A stretch of 64,000 nt of DNA. It comes from Pagrus major. Lineage: Eukaryota > Chordata > Actinopteri > Spariformes > Sparidae. Within the stretch, counting starts at the first letter, position 1; every line of letters begins with the position of its first letter. The notes under the pieces were generated by a model, which ran no database searches, was not told the DNA's origin, and saw only the letters and a program-made list of their open reading frames with translations. The stretch covers positions 26,692,910-26,756,909 of the forward strand of contig NC_133223.1 in NCBI RefSeq assembly GCF_040436345.1, in the 5' to 3' direction. Shown one piece after another: positions 52,561-64,000 of this stretch. A program made the translations under genes and the position numbers.

Positions 52561-55500
52561 GGTTGTAGTCAAACATGTAACAGATGTTTCCTGTGCCACA
52601 CAGTTTCTCTGCCATTTGAGGGTCTTACCACTGGGTGACAGCACATTACTGATCAGTTATCCCCCTCTTAATATGTGGGTAATAAAAGCTTTGCCAAACG
52701 CAAATGTGTGCGCTTCACAAAGCACCAGAGACCTGCTGAAAACAATCAATTTCCCCGCAAAAGGATTTCAACGTCAGGAACAATCGTGCATGCTGAATGA
52801 AGTAAATACTGCAAAACATTCAGTCGGTCCTCTGCAGCGGCTTGTCTTTAACACAAACATTTAAATGGAAATCCACAGTAAAGGACAAGACTTGTTTAAG
52901 AATAAGACGTGTAGCATGTGTCATACATTTTGAAAAGGATGCACAGCTGTTGTTGAGGGACAAAAAGCCAATATACGTCACTGTTATGTCAAAGTCATTG
53001 TGCTCAGATACGTTTCATTCACCTCACATGTGGTGAACTCCTCATGTGCTCTATTGTGTGTGTTCCCTGCTCTGATTTCTTATCACATAACAAGCCGCAT
53101 CAAGTTTCTTATTAATCATACTTATTTCATACCTTGCACTGTGAATTACCTTTGACATTCATTCTGGTAATGTTCTGCAGATACCAGGTGCCGGTCAGTG
53201 TACCTTTTTACCTCGGTTAATTGCTGTCAGGCGCAATCTTTTCACAAAGCTGCCTGGATTAATTTGGGCAGCGTATTTCCAAGTACAGCACCTCGCCAAT
53301 TAGCACAACTGTATGCTCATTTATTGCTGCAGCCAGTCTGGTTTTTCTTGTTAATAGCATTTCAAAGCAGCTGCGTCTCGGTTTTGTGGAATTCGAGGGT
53401 CATGCAGTACAACGGTCACGGAGTGCAAAAGTGTGTGTGCAAGTGTGCTCACATGGAAGAAGTGTACTGATGCAGAAATGGGAGAAAGAGGTTTGAAATA
53501 TAAAAAAAGCAGAGTAGAGTAAAAAAAAAAGCAGTAGTCGGCTTTGGCCAACCGCTCACAAGCAGAGTACTGTATTCCATATTCGCATGGTGGCCATTTT
53601 CCTCTGCTCTTATGTCATATTTCTGTCTTCCAGGTTGATGTCTGACAAATGATTATCATTTCACCACTTCCTGATTGATCAGCAACTAAAAAGTCAATGG
53701 ATAGTGACACGTATTTCAAGGTAAAACAACATATTTAATAACCCATTAGCTAACGTTAGCGTTCAACAACTAACATTAGCTAATGAGTTGTCAAATACGT
53801 TGTTTTATCTTGAGTATGGCCTGATGCCCCTCTGAAGTTTCACAAACCGTTGTCTTTTTGACAAGCAGTCAACTAAAACGTTCGATCTTTCAACTCCGTA
53901 TGTGACATCAGAGGAAAATGACTGAATACAGCACGTCCTGTATGATGGTGGATTCAAGCAGCATCAGATTCAACAGCTATGTATTGAAATCTGTTGTGTG
54001 TATTGAAAAACAAATAAAGATCTGATTTGTGTCAATATGTAATATATCATGATTGCAGCTGCTTTGGCATGAAACCGAGGTGAAATGTTTCACAACCAGC
54101 TGTTTTTGGTTTTGCTTTTTAATCTGCACAAATGGCCTCACAGATTGCATATGGCAGGTGTGACGTGACTTCAGGTGATGGCCAGATTGTAGTGATTTTC
54201 TGAAGAGAAAGAGAGGAGGTCATACAGAGAATGTACAGGTGTGAAATAGCGAAGGAGGTAGACAGAACAACTCAAAGAGAAAAGCCTCAAAAAGGGCGGA
54301 AAGAGGGATGACAAAAATAAGGAGTGAGTGAGAAGAGGCAGCAGGGAGGGATGGAGGTGTGAAAGGTACCAGTGTATAAAAATCCTTGTGTTAAAAACTG
54401 ATTTCTTCTCATTTTTCCTGAGATTAGAAGGCAGCGGTGACAACAGATGGATATTAACAAGGAGCGAAGAGCAGCATCACAATCAAAACATCTTATGTCT
54501 CCATATGTCACAACAATTTGTAATTTAATGAGAACAGATAGAAAAGGTGCAAGAGATTTGGAAAAAAAAGAAGAAAAATGAAGAGAAACAAATCCTCCAT
54601 CGCATTACATTAACCCTGCTGCTCTCAGTAGCTTCAATAAGCCATCTTAAGGTTTTGTTGCGTTGATTTCACTCCCTGCCTCTCATGTTCAGGTTCCAGG
54701 GTTGAACTATTAACTATTTGTTTTAAAGGACATATTAATTACATAAAGCAAAACAAACTTTTCTAGTTGTCAGGTTACACAGAATAATACCCAAGACACA
54801 CATGCAGGCAGGTAGGAACAAAATACAACAAATACTAAATACAAAGACGAATTACAAAAGCTGAACAAAGTTCAAATCAAGAAAAAAGTAACAAACCAAA
54901 AGTGTCAAACAAAAGGCAAGGGTACAAAAATAACGGGGAATAAAAGCCAGAAAGACAGGACGGGGAGATGACACAGGACGGGAAACTGAACAGACGAACT
55001 GACAAAGACAGCAGGAAGCACACAGACTATATACTGGTGGCTGATTAACTATAAGGACACAGGTGAACACAGAAAAAGTGCGGGAAACCACACAAAGGGA
55101 GGAAATGAAAAGTAAAACAGGACACATGAGGGCGGAATTTCAAAATAAAACAGGAAATAACAAAAACACAAACTCAAACTATGACACTGGTCATAGAAAC
55201 TTGATATTAATTCAGTTGTACTTTAATTCTGCAGTTTATGTAACTCACTTGACTAGGCCGCGGGCTGCCAGGAACAAAACCCAAACCCAACAAAACCCAC
55301 CTAAAACGTTCTGCTACACGAATTTCTTTTTGATTTGGACTTTAATCTAATTTTTTGTGTGTGTGAAATTCTGTACAATCTTTTTGCAAAAACATTTATT
55401 TTATACAAGCGGTTACAAGACAAAAAGTTTCAGAACCACTGGTTCAAACCTTCAATCATACGAGGTGACTGACTCATCTTCTGGTGACGGAAAACAAGAT

Positions 55501-57300
55501 TGAACTGAGGCAGACAGTTGAGACATTATTTCACTTCTTCTTCACACAACTTGAATCCTTCGATATTACATTTTGAGATTTACTTTCTGCTCCACTCAAC
55601 ATGCAAGGAAAGTTGTTTGATGACGATCATGACAGGACCATTAAATACACCAGGCTACATATGCAATACTAGTGCTCAGAGACTGACAGTAGATCTATAA
55701 CTGGGATCAGTGGGTTTAATTGGTGAATGTTGCTGTGGGGGAAGCACTCACGGCAGCAAAATCTTCAATGCTGTCTTAGCGGTAACAGATACAATTTAGG
55801 GAGAATAAATGTTTTTAGGTCCCTGGTAACCCGCATGGTAAAGGAAGCATGCTGCATTGACTTGGTCAGTAAACTGTGTTCTTAGAGTTTTAACTTTCCT
55901 CCCACACCCGCTGTCAGACAAAGCTGACAATCGATGTGTTGGATCGAAAGTTTTGTGCAGACATTCATAGTTCTCAGACAATGAATGAGAGTTATTCTGG
56001 CGATCCCCTGACTTCTCATCTATCACCACTAAGAGGTTCAGAGTTTTAACTACCAGGAAAAGAAATGAAAAGTAAAAGTTAAAAAAATGAAGAGCCAGAT
56101 CAGCGGCTAAAACGTCAAGTAGTTTTAGTTCCCTGCAAAGATGTAGTCATACTTACAATCAGAGAGATCGTAAAATTAGCAATTAGCAAGATATGGCCAG
56201 AATTATAGTTTTAAACAATAAACAGCGTTAATTCTAATGATGCCAAAGACGTCTATGTAGCCTACTGTGTTGCAGAGAAGTCTACTGAAGTTAACATGCT
56301 AACCAGCTAGCCCTGGCGTGCCTGTCCCACAATACCGCTTCACTTTCCCAGCAAGAAGCGATAGTCCGATAGAGTACCGCAGGACTGAGTCAAGAAACCC
56401 AGATTTAAGTTAACGTTTTCTCATGAAAACTGTCTGAAAACTGAAAGCAAGTCCTGAAAAAACAGAGTTCGATTTTTCTTTTCTGTTCTTACTACAAGCC
56501 AAATTCATCCAATAAATATTACTGAAAAGCATCCCTCTGTATTTTTACTCAATTTCGTCCAGTATGACATCATCATGCTCTGCTACAAACCTTGGAAGCA
56601 AGATTACCAATTTGAAAAGAAAAACAGCCACGTTATGTAACTCACAGAAAGGTTTTCCTCAGCCAGCAGTGTAAATCCCATGTGGTCATGTAATTCAATT
56701 CCTGATCAACAATTTTTGTTGGTTGAAGTAGAGAAGATAGAGAACTATATTCAATAAATGACATATCTCACATTCTCAGCACAACCTTCATTTTGTATCA
56801 CTTTAGGGAGCCTTTACCGTCATGCTGCTCCTCAGAGATGTGTTCCCTGTGATGAATGTCTTTCTGGAACAAGGTAATGAATTCGGCTGTGTAAGAAAAA
56901 AGTTGGATGACAGGATGTAAATGGTTTGTCACATACTCGTAGCTCTGCATTATGATGTTTGGGGCCCCTCGAGGATATACATGAGAGGAGATAAAAGGCA
57001 GACAGCGCTGTGTGATGAGAAATATGCCCTCTGAAGCCCTTTGAACATCACAGCATAGAGGTCTCAAATTCAGGGCCGTGCAGAAAATCCTGAATCTGAA
57101 ATGGACACAAGTCGTCTCATTCCTGCTTCGTGCGACTTATTTGAATTCATTTTAATTTGATTTCTTGACTGATCAGTTTAAAAATAAGGTTTAATGCCAG
57201 AAGCACAAAAAGCATTAAGGCTAATGAAATTGAACCTGTGATTCAAGAAGCGGTGCATGATTTGTTTGGTCTTTGTCACCTTCCACAGCGATGATTTTAT
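52561..57300. other. intergenic, no gene recognised
   Basis: Only short ORFs without family signatures occur on either strand. A 42-bp-arm inverted repeat lies at 53718-53811. Some stretches (about 52600-53100 and 56800-57060) look non-repetitive, but no function is supported. Confidence 0.5.
53718..53811. repeat. inverted repeat, 42-bp arms, 10-bp spacer
   Basis: The arm 53718-53759 (aaggtaaaacaac...ctaacgttag) pairs with 53770-53811 (ctaacattag...gttgttttatctt) with about six mismatches. The spacer is cgttcaacaa. It may be the core of an old MITE. Confidence 0.8.
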
Positions 57301-57307
57301 GATTTTA

Positions 57308-58000
57308 ATGGAGAACTATTATGCTTTTTAGTTGAATATGTTCTTCCATCCATCCATTTTCTTCTGCCTATCTGGGGTCGGGCCGCGGAGGCAGCAGGCT
57401 CAGTCGGGTATTCCAGACATCCTTCTCCCCAGCAACGTTTTCCAGCTGCGCCTGGAGGATCCCGAGGCGTTCCCAGGCAAGATGAAATATATATATATAT
57501 AATCCCTCCAGTTGGTTCTGGGTCTGCCCCGTGGTTTACTCCCTGTCGGTCATGCCCTGTAAACCTTTGATGGGAGGCGCCCTGGAGGAATCCTAACTAG
57601 ATTCCTCAACCACCTCAGGTGCAGGAGCAGCTGCTCTATACCGAGCTCCCCGCAGATCTCTAAGGCTGAGCCCAGCCACCCTACGGAGGAAACACATCAC
57701 GGCCGCTTGTATCCACGATTTCATTCACTACCCACAGCTCGTGACCATGGGTGAGGGTCAGATATGTGGATGGACTCTTCACCACAACTGTCCAGTGCAG
57801 CACCTGCAGTACTGCGGACGCCCTCCATAAAAGGAAAAGATCTTGAAAGTTAAAAAGGTCAAAGTCTGCACCAACAGAAGCTCCTCTCTCCCACGGAAAA
57901 CAAACGCCTCGTCAGTAGTCCCATGTTTAATTCCGTGACTTCTTGACATCACACTACGTGACAGAGTCACATGTTTGCATAATTTATGCCTAGTGGCGAG
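57308..58000. mobile_element. MITE of the TTTTAAAGGAG family interrupted by a LINE-like fragment
   Basis: The left piece 'ggagaactattatgctttttag' (57310-57331) and the right piece from about 57832 ('cttgaaagttaaaaaggtcaaagtc', 'tgacatcacactacgtgacagagtcac', 'gcataatttatgcc') match the intact copy at 25070-25584. Between them, about 57350-57830, is 'ccatccatccattttcttctgcc...ggggtcgggccgcggaggcagcag...gcgttcccaggc', which resembles a widespread fish non-LTR-type repeat. The right end of the MITE is truncated. Confidence 0.6.
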
Positions 58001-58009
58001 TTTGGCACT

Positions 58010-59630
58010 ATCCTGACTGCTCTCTTTTGAATGCATACTGGTTGTAAGTTGCTTTTGTAAGTGTTTTGCCCTTTTTAAAGTTTAAAGTTCCTCCCAGTTC
58101 AGCAAAACTTACAAAACTCCTGATTTTGCCATAAATTACTCACAGAGAACAGATCACAGTGAGGATAAGGAGAATGCTTTAAAAAATGTGTGAAAAGCAC
58201 GCAAAGACAAGATTAGATCATTTACTATCTGGATGAGGTGTCCAGATACAGATCCCTTTAAAAATACCAGGTGTAATGGGAGAGTAAGTCTGTGAAGCCT
58301 CTGGAAGTCTGAAGAAAGTCCTCTTGAGGCCCTGTGTTGACTGGATAAACTGTGGATTTGGACAGCACCGAGCACCCACAGATTTCCAAGGAACACACAT
58401 TTGGATTCGGCCAAAGAGAGGCAGACTGTACCAGACAGGGACGAGGCAGCGAGGAAAAAGGTCTAAAGTTGAGGCAGAGAGTCATGCAGGCATGTGAGAC
58501 AGGCCGGTACATAGACTCCAAGGCTGATGAGTGAAGGGGAAACAGGTGAGCAGGTTGATGAGGCAGTCAGGTGAACTGGAGGTCAGGAGGGAGTGACAGG
58601 CTCTGAAGTGACAGGAGAGATTAGTATATCCAGGGAAATGAGCACACTGGGAGAAAAATAATGACACCCTTTGACACACACGGTTTACATCTAAGCTATT
58701 TGATTCAATTGCTTTCCTGGAAATAATCCCTGGATGCAACGGTTTGAAGATAAACTGAGAGAAATGAGAACGCTCTGCCCGTAAATGAACAGTCGGCACA
58801 TCTTGAGCGAGCGACGCCGCTCCCTCCTCCCGCATGACTGTCATGTTAATTGTCTCATTACGTGCAGTCACAATTTTATTTCTTAATCATTCTTCAGATG
58901 CTTATACTGTGGGTCCATTCTTCTGTGGGAATAATTATGATATTATTTCCTATTTTTTGAAGTATTTACAGCCAATCTTTCCTCTGTTGTGGCTTTTCTT
59001 GGCACTATCTTAGACAATTAAAACTCAAGGAAATGCAAAGTCCATAACACTGTTTTGGCCACACTTCTCTGGAGTAGAATTTCAATTTTGAGTTCTCGTC
59101 TTGGGTTGTGTGGGTTCAGAAGCCAACTGCACCTTGCTTAAACCCGGGTTAAACGTGTCACTTTCATCTACATTGAAACTGACACCTTAACACACACTGC
59201 TCAATTTTCCTCCCACACAATAGGGCACTGATGTAACTTTCACTCACTTGAGTGAAACAGCTGTCACATACAGGAGGAACTCATTCCCACTTTAATTAGG
59301 ATGTTAATTTGCTTCAGTTGTGTCGCTCAGGTTTGAACAGATTTGAACATTTTCTGGTGCAGGAACACATTTACATGGCCAGATGTTTATTATCCATGCA
59401 TACTGCCTGAGCTTAATATCTACTGTATCTCCCAGATGAGTGAAAACCTCTCCTCTTGCGCTCTTCACCTGAAGGCAAAGCTACCGAAACCAAACATTTA
59501 CTTTTGGGGTTATGTGATTAAAAACACATATATTTGGAAATACACATCACGTAAGCAAAGTTGCACCTCCGTAAGACGACTGTAGTCAGTGGGCGCAGTT
59601 CAACATTTGTATCGTGACACCACGGAATAT
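58010..59630. other. intergenic, no gene recognised; possible conserved block near 58740-58910
   Basis: The segment 'catgactgtcatgttaattgtctcattacgtgcagtcacaattttatttc' and its neighbours are non-repetitive and rich in ATTA/TAAT and CRE-like acgtgcagtca text. This resembles conserved non-coding DNA by texture only. The remainder is unremarkable. Confidence 0.35.
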
Positions 59631-59632
59631 TT

Positions 59633-59965
59633 AAAGGTGCAAAATGTAAGAAGTTTAGTAGAAAACACCCAAAAATTAATGAGATTATCAACAGACTGTG
59701 AAGAATCCAAACTGCTAGCTGCACGGCTCAGTGAGCTAACTTGCTAATGGCAGCTACAGTTAGCAGCAGTTACAGTAGGGGTTACTCTGGTGATATACTG
59801 CCCCCTAGTGGTTTGGAGTATGAATTCAGGTTTCCAATTCTTAAAGGAGGCATGTGAGTGGTGACAAAAAATAATATTTTTGGTGAGATGTTGGGACGTC
59901 TCCAGCCGTGTTTGTGGCAACAAAATCAAGTATATTTAAGCCAAAACATGATCTTTCCGAACCCT
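59633..59965. repeat. MITE-like repeat beginning TTTAAAGGTGCAAAATGTAAG
   Basis: The left end resembles the AAAGGTGCA(A/T)(A/T)ATGTA class seen at 51317. The interior has 'tactgccccctagtggtt' and 'gttgggacgtctccagccgtg'. The right end is unclear. Confidence 0.4.
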
Positions 59966-60254
59966 TAATATATGTTTTTTTGTACCTCAATCTAATCAGG
60001 CCATAAGCACAGCGTTTTCACAAGATATAGGAGAAAATCAGGAATGAGGGAATGAAAAGTGACAGCACAAAGAAATGTAAAGTTTTAACATATCCGTGAG
60101 TTGCAGAAATGTACATGTCCAGCATTTATTCTAGTGATTGGGTGGCTATCCGCTACTTTTTGACTGTTTGTTCAGCTGCTGGAGTCGTTTTGAGATGATA
60201 CACAGTTCACACAAAAAACTACCAACTTTATCGTTCAACTTAACATTTTGAGCA

Positions 60255-60475
60255 CACTTATTTGAGCACCAAGGTCAAGATAAACTTTATAATCCTCCCA
60301 TGGGAAAATTCATATGGTTTTTAAAAAATCCTGAGCACACAAACAAGATACGCACAGTCAGTACACAGTGTACACAATCCAGATAACCAGACAGAACAAA
60401 TGATAAAGTGCACATACTGTCTCATGGTTAGCAATGTAAATACTGGCAGTCGTGTCACAGCTACACCTAAAGTAA
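60255..60475. repeat. dispersed repeat remnant ('caagataaactttataatcc')
   Basis: The text 'aaggtcaagataaactttataatcctcccatgggaaaattcatatgg' resembles a common fish repeat with 'actttattgatcccacaaggggaaattc'-type wording. The family was not assigned with certainty. Confidence 0.4.
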
Positions 60476-60899
60476 ATCATTAAAGCCCTCTTTCAACTTC
60501 TCTTCTGTCCGTGAGCGTGTCCTGTATATTTTCATTACATACATACCGTACAGTTAGAGCTCTCGTCTTTTCATCTGCATAATGAGAGGTGTGATAATGT
60601 GCAGTGTTGACTGGCATCGAGGGAGAACACTCCTCATGCCTTTTGTACAGAGCGTATTAAATATTGATTTCTGAGAAAGAAGGAAGTATTCACAGTGTAG
60701 CTCATCATCGACTGGACTGGAACTGAATACAGAGCGGTAAATGGCAGCGTCCAGCATACATCAGACTTGACGCTTTTTGTAGTCATGGAAATGGTGAGGT
60801 GCACTAGCCTGCATTAATTTCCCTAATTTTAACAGCATCATTATGTTAAGTAAAATGTTCAGTGAGCCAGACTTGTTCAAATAACTCTTTAACACAACC

Positions 60900-61110
60900 A
60901 GGGTTGGGAGGGTTACTGTAAAAATGTATTCAGATACAGTTACTAATCACCTGTTAAAAAATCCGGTCAGTAACATAATCCAAGTATCACAATATTAATG
61001 TAATGTAACTTGATTACTTTCCCGTTACAGACTAGTGTCATTCTTTGTTTTAAAATTGTAATCCTGTTAGTAATCACCTTTTTCACTGTATGCATCTGTA
61101 ATCTAATTAC
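60900..61110. repeat. dispersed repeat with 'gttactaatcacctg' motif
   Basis: The text 'gggttgggagggttactgtaaaaatgtattcagatacagttactaatcacctg' and then 'aatgtaatgtaacttgattactttcccgttacag' resemble another fish interspersed repeat. It is non-coding. Confidence 0.5.
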
Positions 61111-64000
61111 ATCATTCATCATCACTTTTTTTGTATCCGGTTTTACATGGTAAGATGGGATGGAGAGGAGTGGAGGCAACTTAAGCAATTTGTGTAGTTT
61201 AAACATATACAGTAACTCTGCATTAAAATGTCTAAAACAACTATATTTTGTCGAGTTGTGTAGTTACATTATCCTAAATAACAGCAGGGGTAGTTTTAAT
61301 TTGTGTGTTTAATGGTGTATACTGTTACTCATGCAGTGTTTACCTGCCACAAACAGCCTGACCTGAAAAAGGAGGTCAGCTCCGAGGATCCCTGCTGTAG
61401 TCGGGTTGATTAACAGGAGTGAAGATAAATACAGTTTTTAATCCCAAAAGTTAAAAAGTAATCTCTGAGCTCGGTTTCTAGGAGACATGGTTGAACTTGA
61501 AACTATTGTTTTCAAAAAAAAGTTTAAAGAAAAAGTACAGTGATCTCCTCTGAAATGTAGTGAATAAGAAGTACAGCCGGATTCAATAAAAGTTAGCCAG
61601 TATAAAACTTAAATAAAAACAGAATTCAATCATTTGCAGACAAACTGTGTTTACTGACAACAGTTTTGCAAAGTGTACCCAAGCCCACGTAGTAATATCC
61701 CCCATACAATCATGTGTTTCATAAAGTGGTGAACTTCACCTTACATGTGAACTTTCTGTTCTATTTGTGTTTTGTCATGTTGCAGTTTGTTTTCATTTTC
61801 AGCACTTTTATTTCTGTTTTATTTGTATTCTGTCATGTTGCTTCTCATCTGTTCATTCTGTTTATTCGCTCTGTGATTATGTTCGTCGTTTCTGTTTGTT
61901 ATCACATTTTTGCCCCTATTCCGTTTTTTATTTGTGCTCTCGACATCATTGAAAATGACACAACTTTCCCAGTCTTTTGTGTTTCCCCTGTCCCAACTTG
62001 TTTGAAACGCGTTGCTGCCATGAAAAGCATATATTTGTTGATGAGGTCAGACACTGAACAACTTGCCTTGCACACATACTAGAACAAACTGTAAAGTATG
62101 ATGTAGACACAGAGATAGATGACTAGTAAAAGAAAATAATACATTAATCTATAATAAATAGAAGATGTTAATAAATAGAAAAAATATATATATAAAAGAA
62201 AATCAATATAAAAACATCTACTTAGAATTTAAAAAACGAATCGCAGAGGTAATAAAAGATTTCGAGTAGCGGTTAGTTTTACAAGCAGGTGAAGCGTAAC
62301 AGATTTATCACATTCTGTTTTATTTATGTTTTACACATTTTTTTAAAATTGGTATTGTGTGGCATATAATGGAAATATTCTAGTATCTGCCACTCTTCTG
62401 TGTGAGAGGGACAACTGATTGGAGTAAAATGGCTTCAACATTTGCAAGAATGATGGACAAGATGTGACAAAGAAAAATAAAACCTTTTCAAAAGCAATTT
62501 ATATGCAAATTGTATTCTTTTACTTTTTTATACAAAATTATCATCACAGTATAGAGTTATTATATAAAGCTTCCAACAAAGCTTACAACTGATGCACAAG
62601 CTCAAGGCTTCATCATTGTTACAGTATGTGATCTCTCGTGAATACAAACGCTCCTCCTTTGGTAAAATTTGTAAATGATTTCCTCCCTTCATTCCATCGC
62701 GACATGTAAATGTTTTGTTGCAATTTCGAGCGGGGGATGAATGGCAGCCAAAATATTGTATTTCACAATATTTTCATTAAAACCCCTTAATGAAAAATGC
62801 ATTTGTGCCGACGATGTTGGTGCCATCTGCAGCGAGTCCTCACAAATAGTGCCGGTTTTCAGAAGTCCCAGTGTGAGACTTGTGTTACCCGATGTGCAAA
62901 GTTTGACAACAACTGTGAAGATGACACCGAATTTCTATAAAAAGGAGACAGTATCAGAAAATGAGTCCAAAAAGCATGGCGCAGAATATTCAGATTCTCA
63001 TTGGCAGTTATGATCTCCTTCCTGCGTCACTGTCATCTTCTACATCAGAATAATTCCTCTGGTACTCTGGGTTAGTCTGACCTGACGATACTTTCAATTC
63101 TGCACTCATACGGAATATTTGACCTTTTATGTTAAACTAAACACAGGAGATGAAACTTTTCAAGTATCTCTGTGTCTACCAGTTCTACATATTCTCAGTC
63201 CCAACTCGTCGAATACTGCAGCTCGGTCAGTGGCCTTAACCTTCAAAATGTGATGTGAGGTTTGGTTGGGTTTAGGCAACAAGGTGGTTGAAGTAACTAC
63301 GTTCCGTCACTTCTCTTACATTATGTCATTTATGTTACATAAAAACAAATCACTCCTGACACCTGGTAACATAGGCGCGCTTGTCTCAGCGAGGAAAATC
63401 CTGTGTAAGACCCTTCCAACCACCTCGATCACCCCTGCTCTATATAGTGCTGCACTCGAAGGACACTTCCAGAAATGAAGCTAGAGGAGTCAGCGTCAAA
63501 CTTAGACGTGGAGGGCCACTACCCAGCAGGCTGCTGTATTTAATGCGTTAGCAGTGAGAACTTTCTGTCGAGTAATCTACAAAGATAAAGGACCATTTCA
63601 ATTTCTTTCACATTTTAGGAGACTATAACCACTTGGATTAGTACGGCAAGTAAGGAGAAGCCGGTGACAGAATGGGATCAGATACAAAGTCAATGCAAAG
63701 ATGCAAATAGACCAGAATTTACATCTGTTCAAGCTGTGTGGCACGAATGACATGAGTGAATGACCCAAATACTTGAAATCTGTTTCAACTCCTATTTGCT
63801 TAAATTGTGCCTGTGTTGTTGGGCTTTGTGAGGTTTCGGGTGCAGAGCCAAATCTTCTGGAGGAATAAACACCTGGAGTCACATCGGAATTTGCTCTGAA
63901 CCAGAGACTCTTCTGACGAGAGGACGGATCAGAGATTAATTTTAAACTACTGGAATTAAAAAGTGGATTTATCTTCATTCCCGTTTATTAACCTGACTGC
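61110..64000. other. intergenic, no gene recognised
   Basis: The 122-codon ORF at 61714-62082 is Phe/Leu/Val-rich and ends in text ('gtcccaacttgtttgaaacgcgttgctgccat') that I recognise as dispersed-repeat-like, so it is not called a gene. The final 1.5 kb shows no exon or repeat I can name. Confidence 0.5.

Noticed and set aside
61714..62082. 122-codon hydrophobic ORF
   Set aside because: T-rich low-complexity translation that ends in dispersed-repeat-like sequence.

Overview
This window is teleost fish genomic DNA, probably from a percomorph. Genes are sparse and split by GT-AG introns. CpG-rich segments mark promoters. AT-rich intergenic DNA is packed with short inverted-repeat DNA elements of types common in spiny-rayed fish: hAT-like MITEs with 8-bp target duplications, fold-back elements, and 'ACTCAAGTA'-type interspersed repeats. 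No prokaryotic, viral, CRISPR, rRNA or tRNA feature was recognised.

Layout. (1) Positions 1-9.7 kb are most likely the first intron of a minus-strand gene. Its first exon and CpG-rich promoter lie at about 9.7-10.4 kb. Synteny, plus an exon ending in the codons Met-Thr just before a good splice donor, points to ptpn4. (2) Positions 14.4-17.2 kb hold tmem177 on the minus strand, with two coding exons (310 aa), a probable non-coding 5' exon and upstream ORFs. (3) Positions 19.0-20.4 kb hold an intronless RING/B-box/coiled-coil/PRY-SPRY TRIM gene (461 aa) on the minus strand, with a roughly 290-bp tandem duplication upstream. (4) Positions 20.5-30 kb are intergenic and repeat-rich, with one weak candidate exon at 22.4-22.7 kb. 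(5) Positions 30.0-46.3 kb, with a 3' UTR of uncertain length, hold mras on the plus strand: a non-coding CpG-rich first exon, a 10-kb first intron and five coding exons that give a 208-aa M-Ras GTPase. (6) Positions 50.7-64 kb contain no recognisable gene, only repeats, an unexplained CpG-rich block and possible conserved non-coding DNA.

The genes do not form one pathway. TMEM177 is a mitochondrial inner-membrane factor linked to cytochrome oxidase assembly. PTPN4 is a FERM-PDZ tyrosine phosphatase. M-Ras is a Ras-family GTPase that activates RAF through SHOC2-PP1C. The TRIM is a probable E3 ubiquitin ligase from a family that has expanded in fish. The most informative non-genic content is the nested transposons, whose interrupted hosts and target duplications give relative ages, and the long fold-back repeats inside introns and between genes. 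I found no convincing new multi-gene system.
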